Shown in pieces: positions 33,438-45,703 of a stretch of 64,000 nt of DNA. The stretch spans positions 372,001 through 436,000 of the forward strand of contig JACSYO010000711.1 of assembly GCA_016806645.1 (NCBI GenBank). The letters are read 5' to 3'. The notes beneath the pieces are model-generated. The model searched no databases, was not told where the DNA came from, and saw only the letters and a list, made by a program, of their open reading frames with translations. Every line of letters starts with the position of its first letter. Position 1 is the stretch's first letter. A program made the position numbers and the translations under genes. This DNA comes from Ophiodon elongatus. Taxonomy: Eukaryota; Chordata; Actinopteri; Perciformes; Hexagrammidae.

Positions 33438-33986
33438 ACCAAAGGAGTGGGACCAGAGAGTTTGAAGGCAAGATGTTCAAAAGAATGAATGGCAGGAATG
33501 GGAATGGTGGTTGTTTTAATGTCCTCCTATAAACAGCAGCAACACCACCTCCCCGCCCATCAGGACGAGGTTTGTAAATGTATGTGAATCCTGTGGGAGT
33601 GGTCTGGTTAAGTGAGAAATAGTCCAGGGGTTTATGCCATGTTTCAGTGAGGCAGAGGAAATCAAGGTTACTGTCCGTTATGAACTCATTCAGAATGAGG
33701 CTTTTGTGAGCGAGTGTTGAGCAAAGCAAGTTTCAGGTGACGTTGCTTTGTGAAAGGCTGTGAGGACTGAGGAAGGGGACGGAGATTGGACAGATTCACG
33801 TGTTGTTTGTTGTGGTGACGTAACGAGGAAGTTTGGTTGCGGCAGGACCAGAGGGATGTAATGGAGTTTAAACAGAGTCATTTTGAGATGTGGATGAATT
33901 TGTAGTTCAATTACCTCATTTTCTGTTTTCCAGCTCAGTGTGAGAAATCTTGTCTGTGTTGGGCTTGAACAAAGCTCTGAAGTCAG

Positions 33987-35293
33987 GCTGAATGTCTGAG
34001 GTGGATATGTGACGGTAGAATGTCTGAGGTGGATATGTGAAGGTAAAATGTCTGAGGTGGATATGTGAAGGTAGAATGTCTGTGGTGGATATGTGACGGT
34101 AGAATGTCTGAGGTGGATATGTGAAGGTAAAATGTCTGAGGTGGATATGAGAAGGTAGAATGTCTGAGGTGGATATGAGAAAGTAGGATGTCTGAGGTGG
34201 ATATGAGAAAGTAGGACGTCTGAGGTGGATATGAGAAGGTAGAATGTCTGAGGTGGATATGAGAAGGTAGAATGTCTGAGGTGGATATGAGAAGGTAGAA
34301 TGTCTGAGGTGGATATGAGAAGGTAGAATGTCTGAGGTGGAGTAGGATGTCTGAGGTGGATATGAGAAGGTAGAATGTCTGAGGTGGATATGAGAAGGTA
34401 GAATGTCTGAGGTGGATATGAGAAGGTAGAATGTCTGAGGTGGATATGAGAAGGTAGAATGTCTGAGGTGGATATGAGAAGGTAGAATGTCTGAGGTGGA
34501 TATGAGAAGGTAGAATGTCTGAGGTGGATATGAGAGGGTAGAATGTCTGAGGTGGATATGAGAAGGTAGAATGTCTGAGGTGGATATGGAAGGTAGAATG
34601 TCTGAGGTGGATATGTGAAGGTAGAATGTCTGAGGTGGATATGAGAAGGTAGAATGTCTGAGGTGGATATGAGAAGGTTGAATGTCTGAGGTGGATATGA
34701 GAAGGTAGAATGTCTGAGGTGGATATGAGAAGGTAGAATGTCTGAGGTGGATATGAGAAGGTAGGATGTCTGAGGTGGATATGAGAAGGTAGAATGTCTG
34801 AGGTGGATATGAGAAGGTAGAATGTCTGAGGTGGATATGAGAAGGTAGAATGTCTGAGGTGGATATGAGAAGGTAGAATGTCTGAGGTGGATATGAGAAG
34901 GTAGAATGTCTGAGGTGGATATGAGAAGGTAGAATGTCTGAGGTGGATATGAGAAGGTAGAATGTCTGAGGTGGATATGAGAAGGTAGAATGTCTGAGGT
35001 GGATATGAGAAGGTAGAATGTCTGAGGTGGATATGAGAAGGTAGAATGTCTGAGGTGGATATGAGAAGGTAGAATGTCTGAGGTGGATATGAGAAGGTAG
35101 AATGTCTGAGGTGGATATGAGAAGGTAGAATGTCTGAGGTGGATATGAGAAGGTAGAATGTCTGAGGTGGATATGAGAAGGTAGAATGTCTGAGGTGGAT
35201 ATGAGAAGGTAGAATGTCTGAGGTGGATATGAGAAGGTAGAATGTCTGAGGTGGATATGAGAAGGTAGAATGTCTGAGGTGGATATGAGAAGG
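33987..35293 (-). repeat. 28-bp minisatellite, about 46 copies
   Basis: The plus-strand unit is GAATGTCTGAGG followed by TGGATATGAGAAGGTA. Because 28 is not a multiple of three, the minus strand reads through all frames with a 28-residue period and no stops. Copies at the 33990-34150 edge are more diverged (TGTGACGG, TGTGAAGG) than the homogenised centre. Truncated units occur near 34340 and 34590. The array abuts the 5' side of the LINE reading frame. Confidence 0.97.
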
Positions 35294-37084
35294 ACAGCTG
35301 ACAGGGGATCGTCAGTGAGAGAGGATCGGTATCTGTATTTGTTAAACTTTTGGGAAATCCAAGGGAACACAATTGAGGGTTCATGTCCTGAGCCCTCAGG
35401 GCCACCTCAGTACTCAGTTTGACCTCGCAGGTGAAGGTTCAATGAACCGTTGTGAGTTTGTGTGTTGGATACTTGGGTCGTGTTTACTCCGGGGTCTCCG
35501 GTCAGAGCTGTGAATATTTAGCTCATGCTGAAGTTCTACTGGTTGAGTTTCACTCAGGTCAAATGAGCAAATAAGAAAAGACAAAAGTTATTTTACAACA
35601 GACAGTTTTTTCATGTTCTAGCATCACAGTTATCGTCTTGACCCAATAGGTTTAGGTTCAGACTGATGACTCATTACAATACGGTTGCATCACTCAAGTC
35701 ATTTTATCGTAAGCAATTAATCTTCCTCCAATATTATACTATGATGTTTAACTAGTTTCAAAATATAAAATTATACATTGTACAATAAATATGGTACCAG
35801 TGTGTATAATGAGTACTCTTACATTTGATACTTTTTTGTATAATACCTATATATACATTTACATTTAGTTTGAATCAAGACTTTGGATAGAGTTCTTCAG
35901 ATAAACGTTAAACATTAAAAAAGAGGAATGAGTTTGTTGTTTCACGGTGATCTGCTGTGATCTAACTCAACATATCAACATATACATTGTATCTTTAAGA
36001 TGAGTTTGGATGAGCAGCAGAGTTTCTTCATCTCACTCCGTTAGTCTTCAGGACACACGTTCTCCTGGACTGAAGTTCAGTTGGTCTGCCTCGAAAGAAA
36101 AGAACACTTTGGCTTTGGGAGCTCTTCTTCTTTAAAACAGCAAAAATACATGAAATTAATTTTGCTGCACCAGTTGAAAAAAAGCTGACCTCGTATAACC
36201 TCGGCCATGCGTCATCCTTCTGTTTCCATGACGCACACGCATGTGTCTTTAGCCTATATATCATATTCTGCTATATATTCATATATTTTAATTTAAGTAG
36301 CCTAATTGATGATACAAGTTGTCCCTTTTTTGTTTCTATGGGTGTTTTTTCATGAAGCTCATCATTTTCCATCTCCCCAAAACTGTCATAAATGAACAGA
36401 GAAGAAGATATTGTATATTCTGCTATATGTTAACTTATGTTCACTATATATTTATTTATCTCGCACAGAATGAAGTGATGATCTTTCAGGACGTGCAGCA
36501 CCTGATGCGTCCATACTGAGCATGAACGCATCGAGTTGAGAAGAGCCATTTAGAAATTACGTTTTATTTAAGTCTGCCAACATACAATTCATTTTTGCAT
36601 ATTTGACATTGACCTCAGATTTTGCACTCAGTTATAAATATCTTCAAGATAAATTTAACTTTACCTCATTTTACTTTCATTCCTTAACCTTTTTTCATAT
36701 TCCCATATTCTCCCTTTTCATCTCCACCTTTCCAATTTCTGTAACGAGATGGGCGTGTCCATGTTTGACCCGGACAAAGATTGGTTCTGCCACCAGATGG
36801 AGCCAAATATAATACTTCATCATCTGTTTATTTTTTTTACACTTCAGGTTTTAATATTGCTTCATCACAGGCTTGTTGATAATTGGAGAAATTAATCAGT
36901 CGAATTTGTTTCCAATGAACCACCAGAGGCACTTTTTTGGGAAGGCGAGGCAGCTTTATTCATAGAGCTGAAACTCAAAACGCTTTACATTTAAAATAAA
37001 TATAAAAGAAGAAAGAGAAGAAAAAATAAATAATAACAATAAAATGAACATCAAGCATTGGTGTATTAATAAACAAAATAAAAC

Positions 37085-37114
37085 CACACACACACACACA
37101 CACACGCACGCACG

Positions 37115-37164
<50 letters not shown>
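37085..37164 (+). repeat. (CA)n/(CG) microsatellite
   Basis: CACACA runs interrupted by CGCACGCACG over 80 bp. Confidence 0.95.
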
Positions 37165-37165
<1 letters not shown>

Positions 37166-37715
37166 CTAGTCCATGTCAATGTGTCCTTGGGCAAGACACT
37201 TAACAGATTGAAAACTCTTCTGTTTGCTGTTGACTTTAATTGAACCAGATTCAAGGATCTTAATCAATTTCTGCATCTCACTACTGTATTTTATTTCTTA
37301 AACTGCACTGCAACTTTTATTCTATTTTTTTTACTTTTTAATGTTTTACTAACTGTTTTTAATGTTGTTTTTAATGTTTAAATGAATGTTCTTAATTGTT
37401 TTTAAATCTTCTTTTCTTTTGTTATTCTTATGTTTTGATGTTTAATGGTTTTATGTGAAGCACTTTGAATTGCCTTGTTGTTGAAAAGTGCTATACAAAT
37501 AAACTTGCCTTGCCTTGCCTTAACCCCAAATGTCTCCCGTAGCTGTGTGAATGTACTATGAATATTAGTTAGTCCTAATGGTCAGGTGCATGGTAGCTCC
37601 TCCCATCAGTGTATGAATGGGTGTGAATGGGTGAATGATGACAAGAAGTGTTAAAGCCCTTCGAGTGGTCGGAAGACTAGAAAAGCTCTATACAAGTACA
37701 GTCCATTTACCATTT
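37165..37715. repeat. Nested repeats: LINE tail inserted in an older element
   Basis: An outer repeat (GTGTCCTTGGGCAAGACACTTAAC at its left, CCCAAATGTCTCCCGTAGCTG at its right, ending TACAAGTACAGTCCATTTACC) is split. A 314-bp insert (37205-37518) with a LINE-like 3' tail ends (GCCTT)n. CTTAAC occurs on both sides of the insert (37199-37204 and 37519-37524), consistent with a short target duplication. A partial outer copy lies at 13868-13965. Confidence 0.65.
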
Positions 37716-38169
37716 AAGTGATTCCTGGTGGTCGTATCAAAGGAAGACACCAGCAGGATATAAAGGTGAAAGGGCCCGGCACACACGGTGAGCATCTTAG
37801 CATTCCAATATATATATATAATGATTATTGATGCATTCCTGTGTTGATCAGTATAATGTTGCAGCTGGTCATTTGAGTAATTTATATACTGCTCGGTAGT
37901 TTAAAGCTGATTTACGACAGACCTGGATAGTCGTCTCCACCTTCATATGTCTCACCCAGGATGATTATTCACAGTACGTCTTTTTCTCCTCGTCCGTTCT
38001 CGGAATATTGTTTTGACAGTAATAATCAGATGTAATACTGTGATGTTGATATCATATATCTTCACCAGTACATAATTTACAAAAGGACATTTTGATCCAG
38101 TAAAATAAATGTCCGATCTGGTGAGTGTTTCTGACAGACGGAAACTTTGGCGCTGGCATGGTCTGGAAG

Positions 38170-38362
38170 AGAGTGGACGTCGTGATTGGCTGGGGGGGGA
38201 CGGAGCCCCGCCCACCGAGCTCCATGTAAACAAACACACACTGAGCATGCGTCGCCGGAATAATGGAGGACTGTCTTTTCCACCCGGACTGATGATGTCT
38301 GTATTTCTACTCTACTGCCCGCTCTGAGAAGAAAACAACAACTCGTCCACACTTCGGCGCGT
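38170..38362 (+). promoter_or_regulatory. kdm4a: kdm4a promoter and 5' UTR exon 1
   Basis: A CpG-richer stretch has a reverse CCAAT (GATTGG, 38184-38189), an NRF1-like GAGCATGCGT and an ETS core CCGGAA (38255-38260). The non-coding exon 1 ends at 38362 with donor CGCGT|gtaagt. The exact transcription start is not visible. Confidence 0.6.
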
Positions 38363-40054
38363 GTAAGTTTGTGTTTGGCACTTGAGAATGGTTTAGTTTG
38401 TTGGAAAGTGGGAGCAACTCTTAAGTTTGGGCGCAAGAAACTGACGGTCAGCAACATGTTTGCTAGTTGATTAGCCGAGAGCGGAGGCAGCTGTCAGATC
38501 CGAGTCCGCTACACACAGTTGTTCCACTTTCAATAGAAGGTAGTCTGGTTTGATAGGACGACTCGCGTTGTCTGTACATGTTAGTTAATTACGGTTTACT
38601 CCTGAATATGACGGTGGTTTAGTTGTTGTTGACCACACTTTTAATTCCGGAGACGCAGAGCGAGCTATCTTGCAGTTAGCATGTTAGCTAGCGGACCGAC
38701 GTTAGCTAAATATTTTTCCGAGGAGCAGCGCTGTCAGTGGGCCACGGGGTGTGACGGACGTGCTGTTCAGCCAATCACAGACTGAGCGTCGTAATTAGTC
38801 CGGATTGTGACCAATCACCGCTACGCGGCGGGCCCCCTGGTATTCAGGGCTCTGCTAGTGAAGTTCGTGAGGCAGGAGTTGAGAGTATGTTGCCTGTTAG
38901 CTCAAAGTTGAACATCTTCTCGGTTTGTCAACTCCGCACGGAAAAGTCTCTCGTAATGCACACAACTAAGTCAAGTAGTCGGTTTAGGTTGGAGTTGTTA
39001 GTTGCGTCGTAGCCCAGGGGCAACTTGTGTGAATGCAAAAAAGGACTATTCTTGTATTACCGTCAGTCGATGCTTTGGACACAATTTGTTTTCACATAAA
39101 AAAACTGGGTTGTAAATTGTGTTTTGGATCTCTATATTAATTAAGACAAGGTTTGGCTGGATACAAGTTTAGTGGATTTCTGTTCGAAAAACAGAATTAG
39201 AATAAATGTTTCACAAATCTGGCACAGTGTCTCTGGGGTCTGCTTGATAAATCTGGATCTGGTCCAATGTGTTCTGGATGGAGAAAAGTCAGTGAAATCA
39301 CCCTTTGTGTCTGTTTTTAAAGCAGAATAAAAGTTTTGCAAATCTGACCTGAAGTTTAAGGGCCAGGCTCCCTTGACATAAACACTAATTTGACCTTGCA
39401 GAACACGTGAGATGGGATTCACCAAATTCAGACAATACTACAGAGTCACCCGATAACACAAACAAACTTACCAATTGAGGCAACAGAAGAGCAGCAACTT
39501 CCGTGTTCTGCGAGGTAAAATAACTGTTTATATTGATGGCGTCTGGTGGATTTGGTAATAGCTTTGGTTCCCTGTCGAAAAGGGCCGTCTGACAGCAAGG
39601 TAAAGCGGTAAAAATATGAAATAAACTAAATGTATCAAATAAACTGATGTCATTGTTTGAAGGTGACATAAGTACGTTTAGCCACAGCCCCTGTACAACT
39701 GTAGGTAATGCACTGACTGTGGATACAGTACCTCATACAGCCCCACTTGAAAAAATCTGAAGTGTCCCTTCGACAGCTTTGGGTACTATGCCTGGAACTG
39801 TTTCCATAACTTAAAGTGGTATAACAATGGAGAAGTGGCCAAGTAATATCGCTTGACTTTCCCTTTTACACTGAGAGCAACTTCAGCAGTGTGCTTAGTT
39901 GAGATGGCCTGTTACTGTCAAGTGATGATGTCACAGATGCAGGTTGGGTCACGGGCTGAGAAGACTTTAGGAAACTGCATGAAAGTGAGCCACACACTGT
40001 CAGACACGTTACCGAGATGTGTTCATGATCATGTCAATGTTTTCCACCAATCAG
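38363..40054 (+). other. kdm4a intron 1
   Basis: The first part (to about 38870) is GC-richer with two CCAAT boxes (38771-38775, 38811-38815). The rest shows nothing coding. A short repeat resembling 51240-51320 lies at about 39680-39780. Confidence 0.6.
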
Positions 40055-40219
40055 AGTTGAAGTCAAAGAAAGAAACCCAAGATGACTACAGACACGCCGG
40101 CCCCAAGCGTGGGCTCCAGGATAATGACTTTCACCCCCTCCAAAGAGGAGTTCAAGGACTTCAGCCGCTACATTGCCTATATGGAGTCACAAGGAGCACA
40201 CAAAGCTGGAATGGCAAAA
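40055..40219 (+). CDS. kdm4a: kdm4a exon 2: start codon and JmjN start
   Basis: The acceptor is ccaccaatcag before 40055. ATG at 40082 has A at -3. The exon encodes 46 residues, MTTDTPAPSVGSRIMTFTPS through ESQGAHKAGMAK, the same length as human exon 1 coding part. The donor is AAA|gtaagt. Confidence 0.95.
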
Positions 40220-43200
40220 GTAAGTAGCGTTTATTGCATTTTGTCAGGTTATCATGGTACAATGGTTTGACTTATTATTTCTCCTTCAAAAAAATGTGTT
40301 TAATAACTTGTACTGTTTGTAGTTGGGATAATCTACTTTTTTATGAGGAAATAGGACCTCATTATTAGCCATGTTGTTTGGCTCAATAGTTAACAATTAA
40401 CCACAAACATGTCAAACCGACGCTATATCCTGACAGAAGTACCCAAGACAATAATCTGTAATTTTCAAGATTCATCCACGCCTGAAGAACAGCAACCAAT
40501 CAGAATCGAGGAGTCTCTAAGGCAGCTGCCAATCACTGCTTGTGGAGCTCCTGAACTCCGGTCAAACCCCGGTCAAACCGTCAAACTAGGCAGCGCTCAT
40601 CAAATGTGAATCATTTGATCATCAAATGTGAATCATTTGATGAGCAGTAAGAATCTGTTAGTGTTGCCTATTCCTCTGCTCAAATGTTTTCAGAAACATA
40701 TTTTAGTGTAGCGTCACCACGTTGGAAATAGTCAAGCCAAAACAAACACTGCCCACTGACCAGAGCAAACGCTCTGCTTTAGAGACTCCTCTGCTCTGAT
40801 TGGTTGTTTTTCATCGGGTGACGTGGAATCTTGCAAATAGGCTCGTTGGAGAATCGATTACCGGCGATCGCCGCACTATGCATGCTGGGTAGATTTGTGT
40901 CTGATTTGCTCTGACGTCATGACCACGTGGTCAACGATGACCTCACGAGAGAGAGGCGGCCGCAGTTTTTAGAGCCAGGCGCCGCAGTTTCTCTCCACCG
41001 ACTGCGTGACCCAATGCATGATGGGAAACGCCTGGCTGTCGCCACATCAGAGAGCTGATTGGCTCCTAGATTTGACAACAAACACCACGTTTTGTAGAAA
41101 ATCCTATTTTTCTATTTAGTTGTAATACTTGATTGTTGGCTATTAGTCTCATGTTTAATCTAAAGTCATATCTTGTGTGGTTGATGATAATAATGAAGTT
41201 TATTTATATAACACATGTCAAAACGAGCAGCAAAGTGTTTCACAGCCAGACATAAAAAGAACAAAGGATGCAGGTACACGCACATTTCTACGTAAATATA
41301 TATTTACAAACGCATATGAATAAATCCGAAAGAGGTCTGTAAGTGGTAAATAAGGACAAGTAGCCTACAGATCGGATCTAACAGGAAGTTACTGTTTCTG
41401 TGACTTCCTGTGTTTCTTTGAAGGCGGCTGAAAACCATCCGACTTAACTACAGTTTTTTGGCTCCGCCCCCTAATGCCGCCTGCTCTCGTGTACTTTACA
41501 GGAGAGAAGCAGCTCATCTGGAACGAGCCTAATGCCTTTTAGGAGCACTAAAAGGAGGCACAGACATCTGATTGGTTCAAAGATTATCAGTCTCGTGTTC
41601 TACTGTCAGGATGTAGTGACAGTTTGCGCATATATGACAAAAAATATTTTTTTATTAAAGTTACCAACTGTTGCTTTGTATCTTTAAATATTTATCAGTT
41701 AATTTTGAAAAACAACTCATGAACCACTCCATACCTAATTAGATCCAGCGCACTCTTCATTCTTTTTATTCAAAAAGAAAATGAAACACTTTTAAAGCTG
41801 TTACTCCCGTTATCCAGAGTCAAATTTAAAATCCTTCTCCTCACCTACAAAGCCTTAATTGGTGAGGCACCATCATATCTTAAGGATCTCATCGTACCAT
41901 ATTTCCCCACTAGAGAGCTGCGCTCACTAAATGCGGGGCTGCTTGTGGTTCAAGCTCCTCTTCTATGGAACCAGCTTCCACTTTCAGTCCGGGGGGCAGA
42001 CACAGTGACCACATTTAAGAGTAGACTTAAGACTTTCCTCTTTGATAGCGCTTATAGTTAGGGCTGGCTCTGGTTTATAGTTAGGGCTGGCTCAGGTTTA
42101 TAGTTAGGGCTGGCTCAGGTTTATAGTTAGGGCTGGCTCAGGTTTATAGTTAGGGCTGGCTCAGGTTTGCCCTGGTCCATTCTTTCCAGCCCCTTGATAT
42201 GCTGCTATAGGCCTAGACTGCTGGGGGACAACTTAGGATACACTGAGCTCCTCTATCCTTTTCTCTCTCTCCTTCTGTATGAATTCATGTTCTATAAATT
42301 CACATTACTAACTCTACTTCTTCCCTCGGAGTCTTTGTGCTTTCTCGCCTCGCAGGTTTCCACGAATCGTGGTTGCATCTGGACCCTGGTCCTGCCTCCT
42401 GGTTCCTTCCGTGGAACTGCTGACGCACATTCTTTTCTATTTTATGTGAATTCAATGTGTTGTAACTCTGTTATGCAGTTCATTCTGTACACATGACATC
42501 TATTTTCGTACTCTGTCCATCCTGGGAGAGGGATCCTCCTCTGCTGCTCTCCTGAAGGTTTCTTCCATTTTTCTCCCTGTTGAAAGGGTTTTTTGGGGGA
42601 GTTTTTCCTGAGTCGATGAGAGGTTCTGGGACAGAGGATGTCAGTGTGTACAGATTGTAAAGCCCTCTGAGGCAAATTTGTAATTTGTGATTTTGGGCTA
42701 TACAAAAATAAATTGAATTGAAATTGAATTGAGTTATTTGCTTCTTCCAAAACAGTGTTGAAGAACACCAGGAGCGAATGCCAGGAGTTGAATTTATTAA
42801 TTCCCAAACTGTTTCCTAAGTAACCAAATGACCGTTTGCTGACAAGCAATGCAGCATTTAAAAGGCTTTTTTAAACAAAGTCTGGTGCCGTGCTCACTCC
42901 ACATAACTAATAATTCAGTAGTTAATACCAATTGTATCTTTGCCATGTTTTCAATCGCAATCGAAGCAGGACAATGCACTTTTCCACAGCTTCCACAACA
43001 TAATTCCATCAGTACAACAACCGAACAATGAGATTCTCGTCGCTCTGAGTTGCTCTTCTCTGAAATACAGCCAGTTTTCATTCTGCCTCTGTGTTCTCTT
43101 GCAGGTTATTCCACCCAAAGGCTGGAAACCCAGACGGACGTACGACGATATCGATGACCTGGTGATCCCCGCTCCCATTCAGCAGGTGGTGACCGGCCAG

Positions 43201-44889
43201 TCGGGACTGTTCACCCAGTACAACATCCAGAAGAAGCCGATGACTGTCCACGAGTTCCGCAAGACCTCCAACATGGACAAGTCAGTTTGCATGGTCAAAT
43301 CATGAACCGCAGTTGATCGATGCCTATTTTTCACGCAGTCCCTGTAAGACGACACGGCGATGCAGACGGTCCTGGTACCGTGTGCGATTTCCATAACGCC
43401 TAACGAGCTCTCTCCTTGGATGTGTCATCGTAGGTTCCGCAATCCCAGATACAAGGATTTTGACGAGCTGGAGAGGAAGTTTTGGAAGAACCTGACCTTC
43501 AACCCACCCCTTTACGGGGCCGATGTCAGCGGGACTCTGTATGATCCAGTGAGTGCTGATGATTTGGACAGAACTAGTGGCTTGGACTTGCATCTATTCG
43601 TTGTGTTTTGATCTTGTGCTCACGGACTCTGTAGCAGTCGTGTCACTGCGACTGACGGGCTCTGCTGATCCTCCTTTTACAGGATGTGACCGAGTGGAAC
43701 ATCGGCCGCCTCAACACCATTCTGGACACCGTGGAGAACGAGAGCGGGATCAAGATCAAAGGAGTCAACACACCGTACCTGTATTTCGGGATGTGGAAGA
43801 GTGCCTTCGCGTGGCACACGGAGGACATGGATCTGTACAGCATCAACTACCTGCACTTTGGAGAGCCAAAGTCCTGGTACAGTAGCTGACACGCCTTACT
43901 GCAGGACGCGCTGCGTTTTAGCTTCTCACTGCTGCATCCGTTTTAATAGCCCAAATGTAAAAATACAATCTACCTGTCAATAATGCTTATTTACCACTGC
44001 AGATACGACAATGCGATCAAAAACATCTCACATGCTCTAAATGATAGATACTGATTTTGTGAGCTAATGACAAAAAAACAAATCCTGCTGTTCTTTCTTA
44101 TTAAAAGGGGTTCAGTGCCTTCTGGAAAACTGGGAAGTGATTAACTGTGATGGAAACAATACACAAACAGAAATACCACATATGCTTATTACTGGGACAA
44201 TGGGACCAATCAACAACTCTGTAGATCTATGTTTATCCTCCTGATAAATATGAATATTTTATCTTTATTGTAAATGAACACTGTATATCAGTGATGTAAC
44301 GGACCATCATTGATCCCCATTCATGCTCTTCTCAGTCAAAAGGAGTATTGGGTGAAGGTAAATTATACGTTCTCATGTGTTCAAATGTAATCTTGTAAAA
44401 TGTAGTCTTAAAAAGTTAAATGATTATTAAATGTGTTTTAAAATACTGACATGTAAATAAGTTAGGTTTTTTTTTTTTGTCTGGTTTCAGACCTCATATA
44501 TTGCTTTGTGTTATTGATAACTGTTGATGAATGTATTTGTAGTCCCAGTCTTAAAGCATAGCAGTAACCCTGCTGTGATTGAGTCCATTGTTGAGGAGTT
44601 GTTCTTCTGTGGTTATCACTTTCATTCTTCATTCTTCAAAACCCTTGTCCACCATGAACAAGCGGATATCTTAACTCGGCTGTCAATATCATCATATTTG
44701 ATATACTTGTGGGTTTTTTTTTTTGCTCTTCAGGTACGTCGTCCCACCAGAGCATGGGAAAAGACTGGAACGACTTGCCAAAGGTATGTGACGTGTTTCT
44801 GCAGAACTCCATGGATTGATTTTGATGTGTTTGATGAACAGGCTCTCATCACATTTGTCTTCAGTTCCCTATGAAAATAGATAATTTAC

Positions 44890-44976
<87 letters not shown>

Positions 44977-45663
44977 AGAATTGGCCTCTACCTTAGTATT
45001 CATTGTCCAGTTACCTACAGATTCTACATATGAAAGCAGAAACCTGTTCATAGAGATTAGTAAAGGGCTAATAGAATAATGGAGAGGCGTCAGGGAGAAG
45101 AAAACACAGAATTTGTTAAATTTTTAAGAAAATTGTTTTAAAAGTTCCTAAAAACAACAGGAAAACTCATTTATTGTGCAATATTCACAGATATTAATCT
45201 GCTCAAAATTCTTCCAAATTGCGCGATCAACACAAGCTTCCTGCTGTTATTGCGTTCACTGTTTGTTCATCAGTTGGTCTGTACTGTTAAACTATGTCAC
45301 TTAGTCAGGGGTTGTCAGTTTTCTAAATGATAGAAAAGGAGAGAGCCAAGGGACAATGTTGGGAACTGTCCTGTTTGGAAAGTACCTCAGAGACCATAAC
45401 AGCAATTGTGTTCACATATCCTATTCAACAGTGTAACTAAAAAATACATGAACGCAACCAGAGTGAGTCGTCTGCACTGATATGTTGGATGGCGTCCTGT
45501 GTTTCCAGGTTTCTTTCCGGGGAACGTTCAGGGCTGTGAGGCCTTCCTGCGCCACAAGATGACTTTAATTTCACCCTCAATCCTGAAGAAATATGGCATC
45601 CCATTTGAGAAGGTGACCTTTCATTTACTTTGCGTTGACTTCATGACATCATTGCCTTACGTT

Positions 45664-45703
<40 letters not shown>

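Larger units (their letters stand above)
31430..33960 (-). mobile_element. Degraded L2-like non-LTR retrotransposon (LINE)
   Basis: Read on the minus strand, broken frames give an endonuclease start, LNEFITDSNLDFLCLTETWH near 33690, then LLGDFNIHID near 33335. The reverse transcriptase YADD motif is at 32456-32467, followed by LNCDKTDMIIIGPK and a C-terminal part near 31900-32030. The 3' end at about 31430 is a TATATAGCGCTTTTC-type tail. Frames are interrupted, so it is inactive. A GC-rich 31-bp repeat (GGAGTGTGGTGGTGGAGCAGGTCGGTGAG type) is duplicated within it at 31745-31860. Confidence 0.85.
35294..38099. other. Intergenic DNA between LINE/minisatellite and kdm4a
   Basis: No gene is seen. 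It holds mostly AT-rich unique-looking DNA, a repeat tail at 36945-37080, a CA microsatellite at 37085-37164 and a nested repeat at 37165-37715. Confidence 0.55.

Noticed and set aside
33690..35405. 571- and 484-codon minus-strand ORFs with a 28-residue repeat, looking like a repeat protein gene
   Set aside because: They are the translation of a 28-bp minisatellite open in all frames, followed by LINE remnants. No start context, splice pattern or domain supports a cellular gene.
38052..38457. Minus-strand ORFs at the kdm4a promoter suggesting a divergent gene
   Set aside because: No homology, no splice pattern, and the region has the base composition of a CpG-rich promoter.
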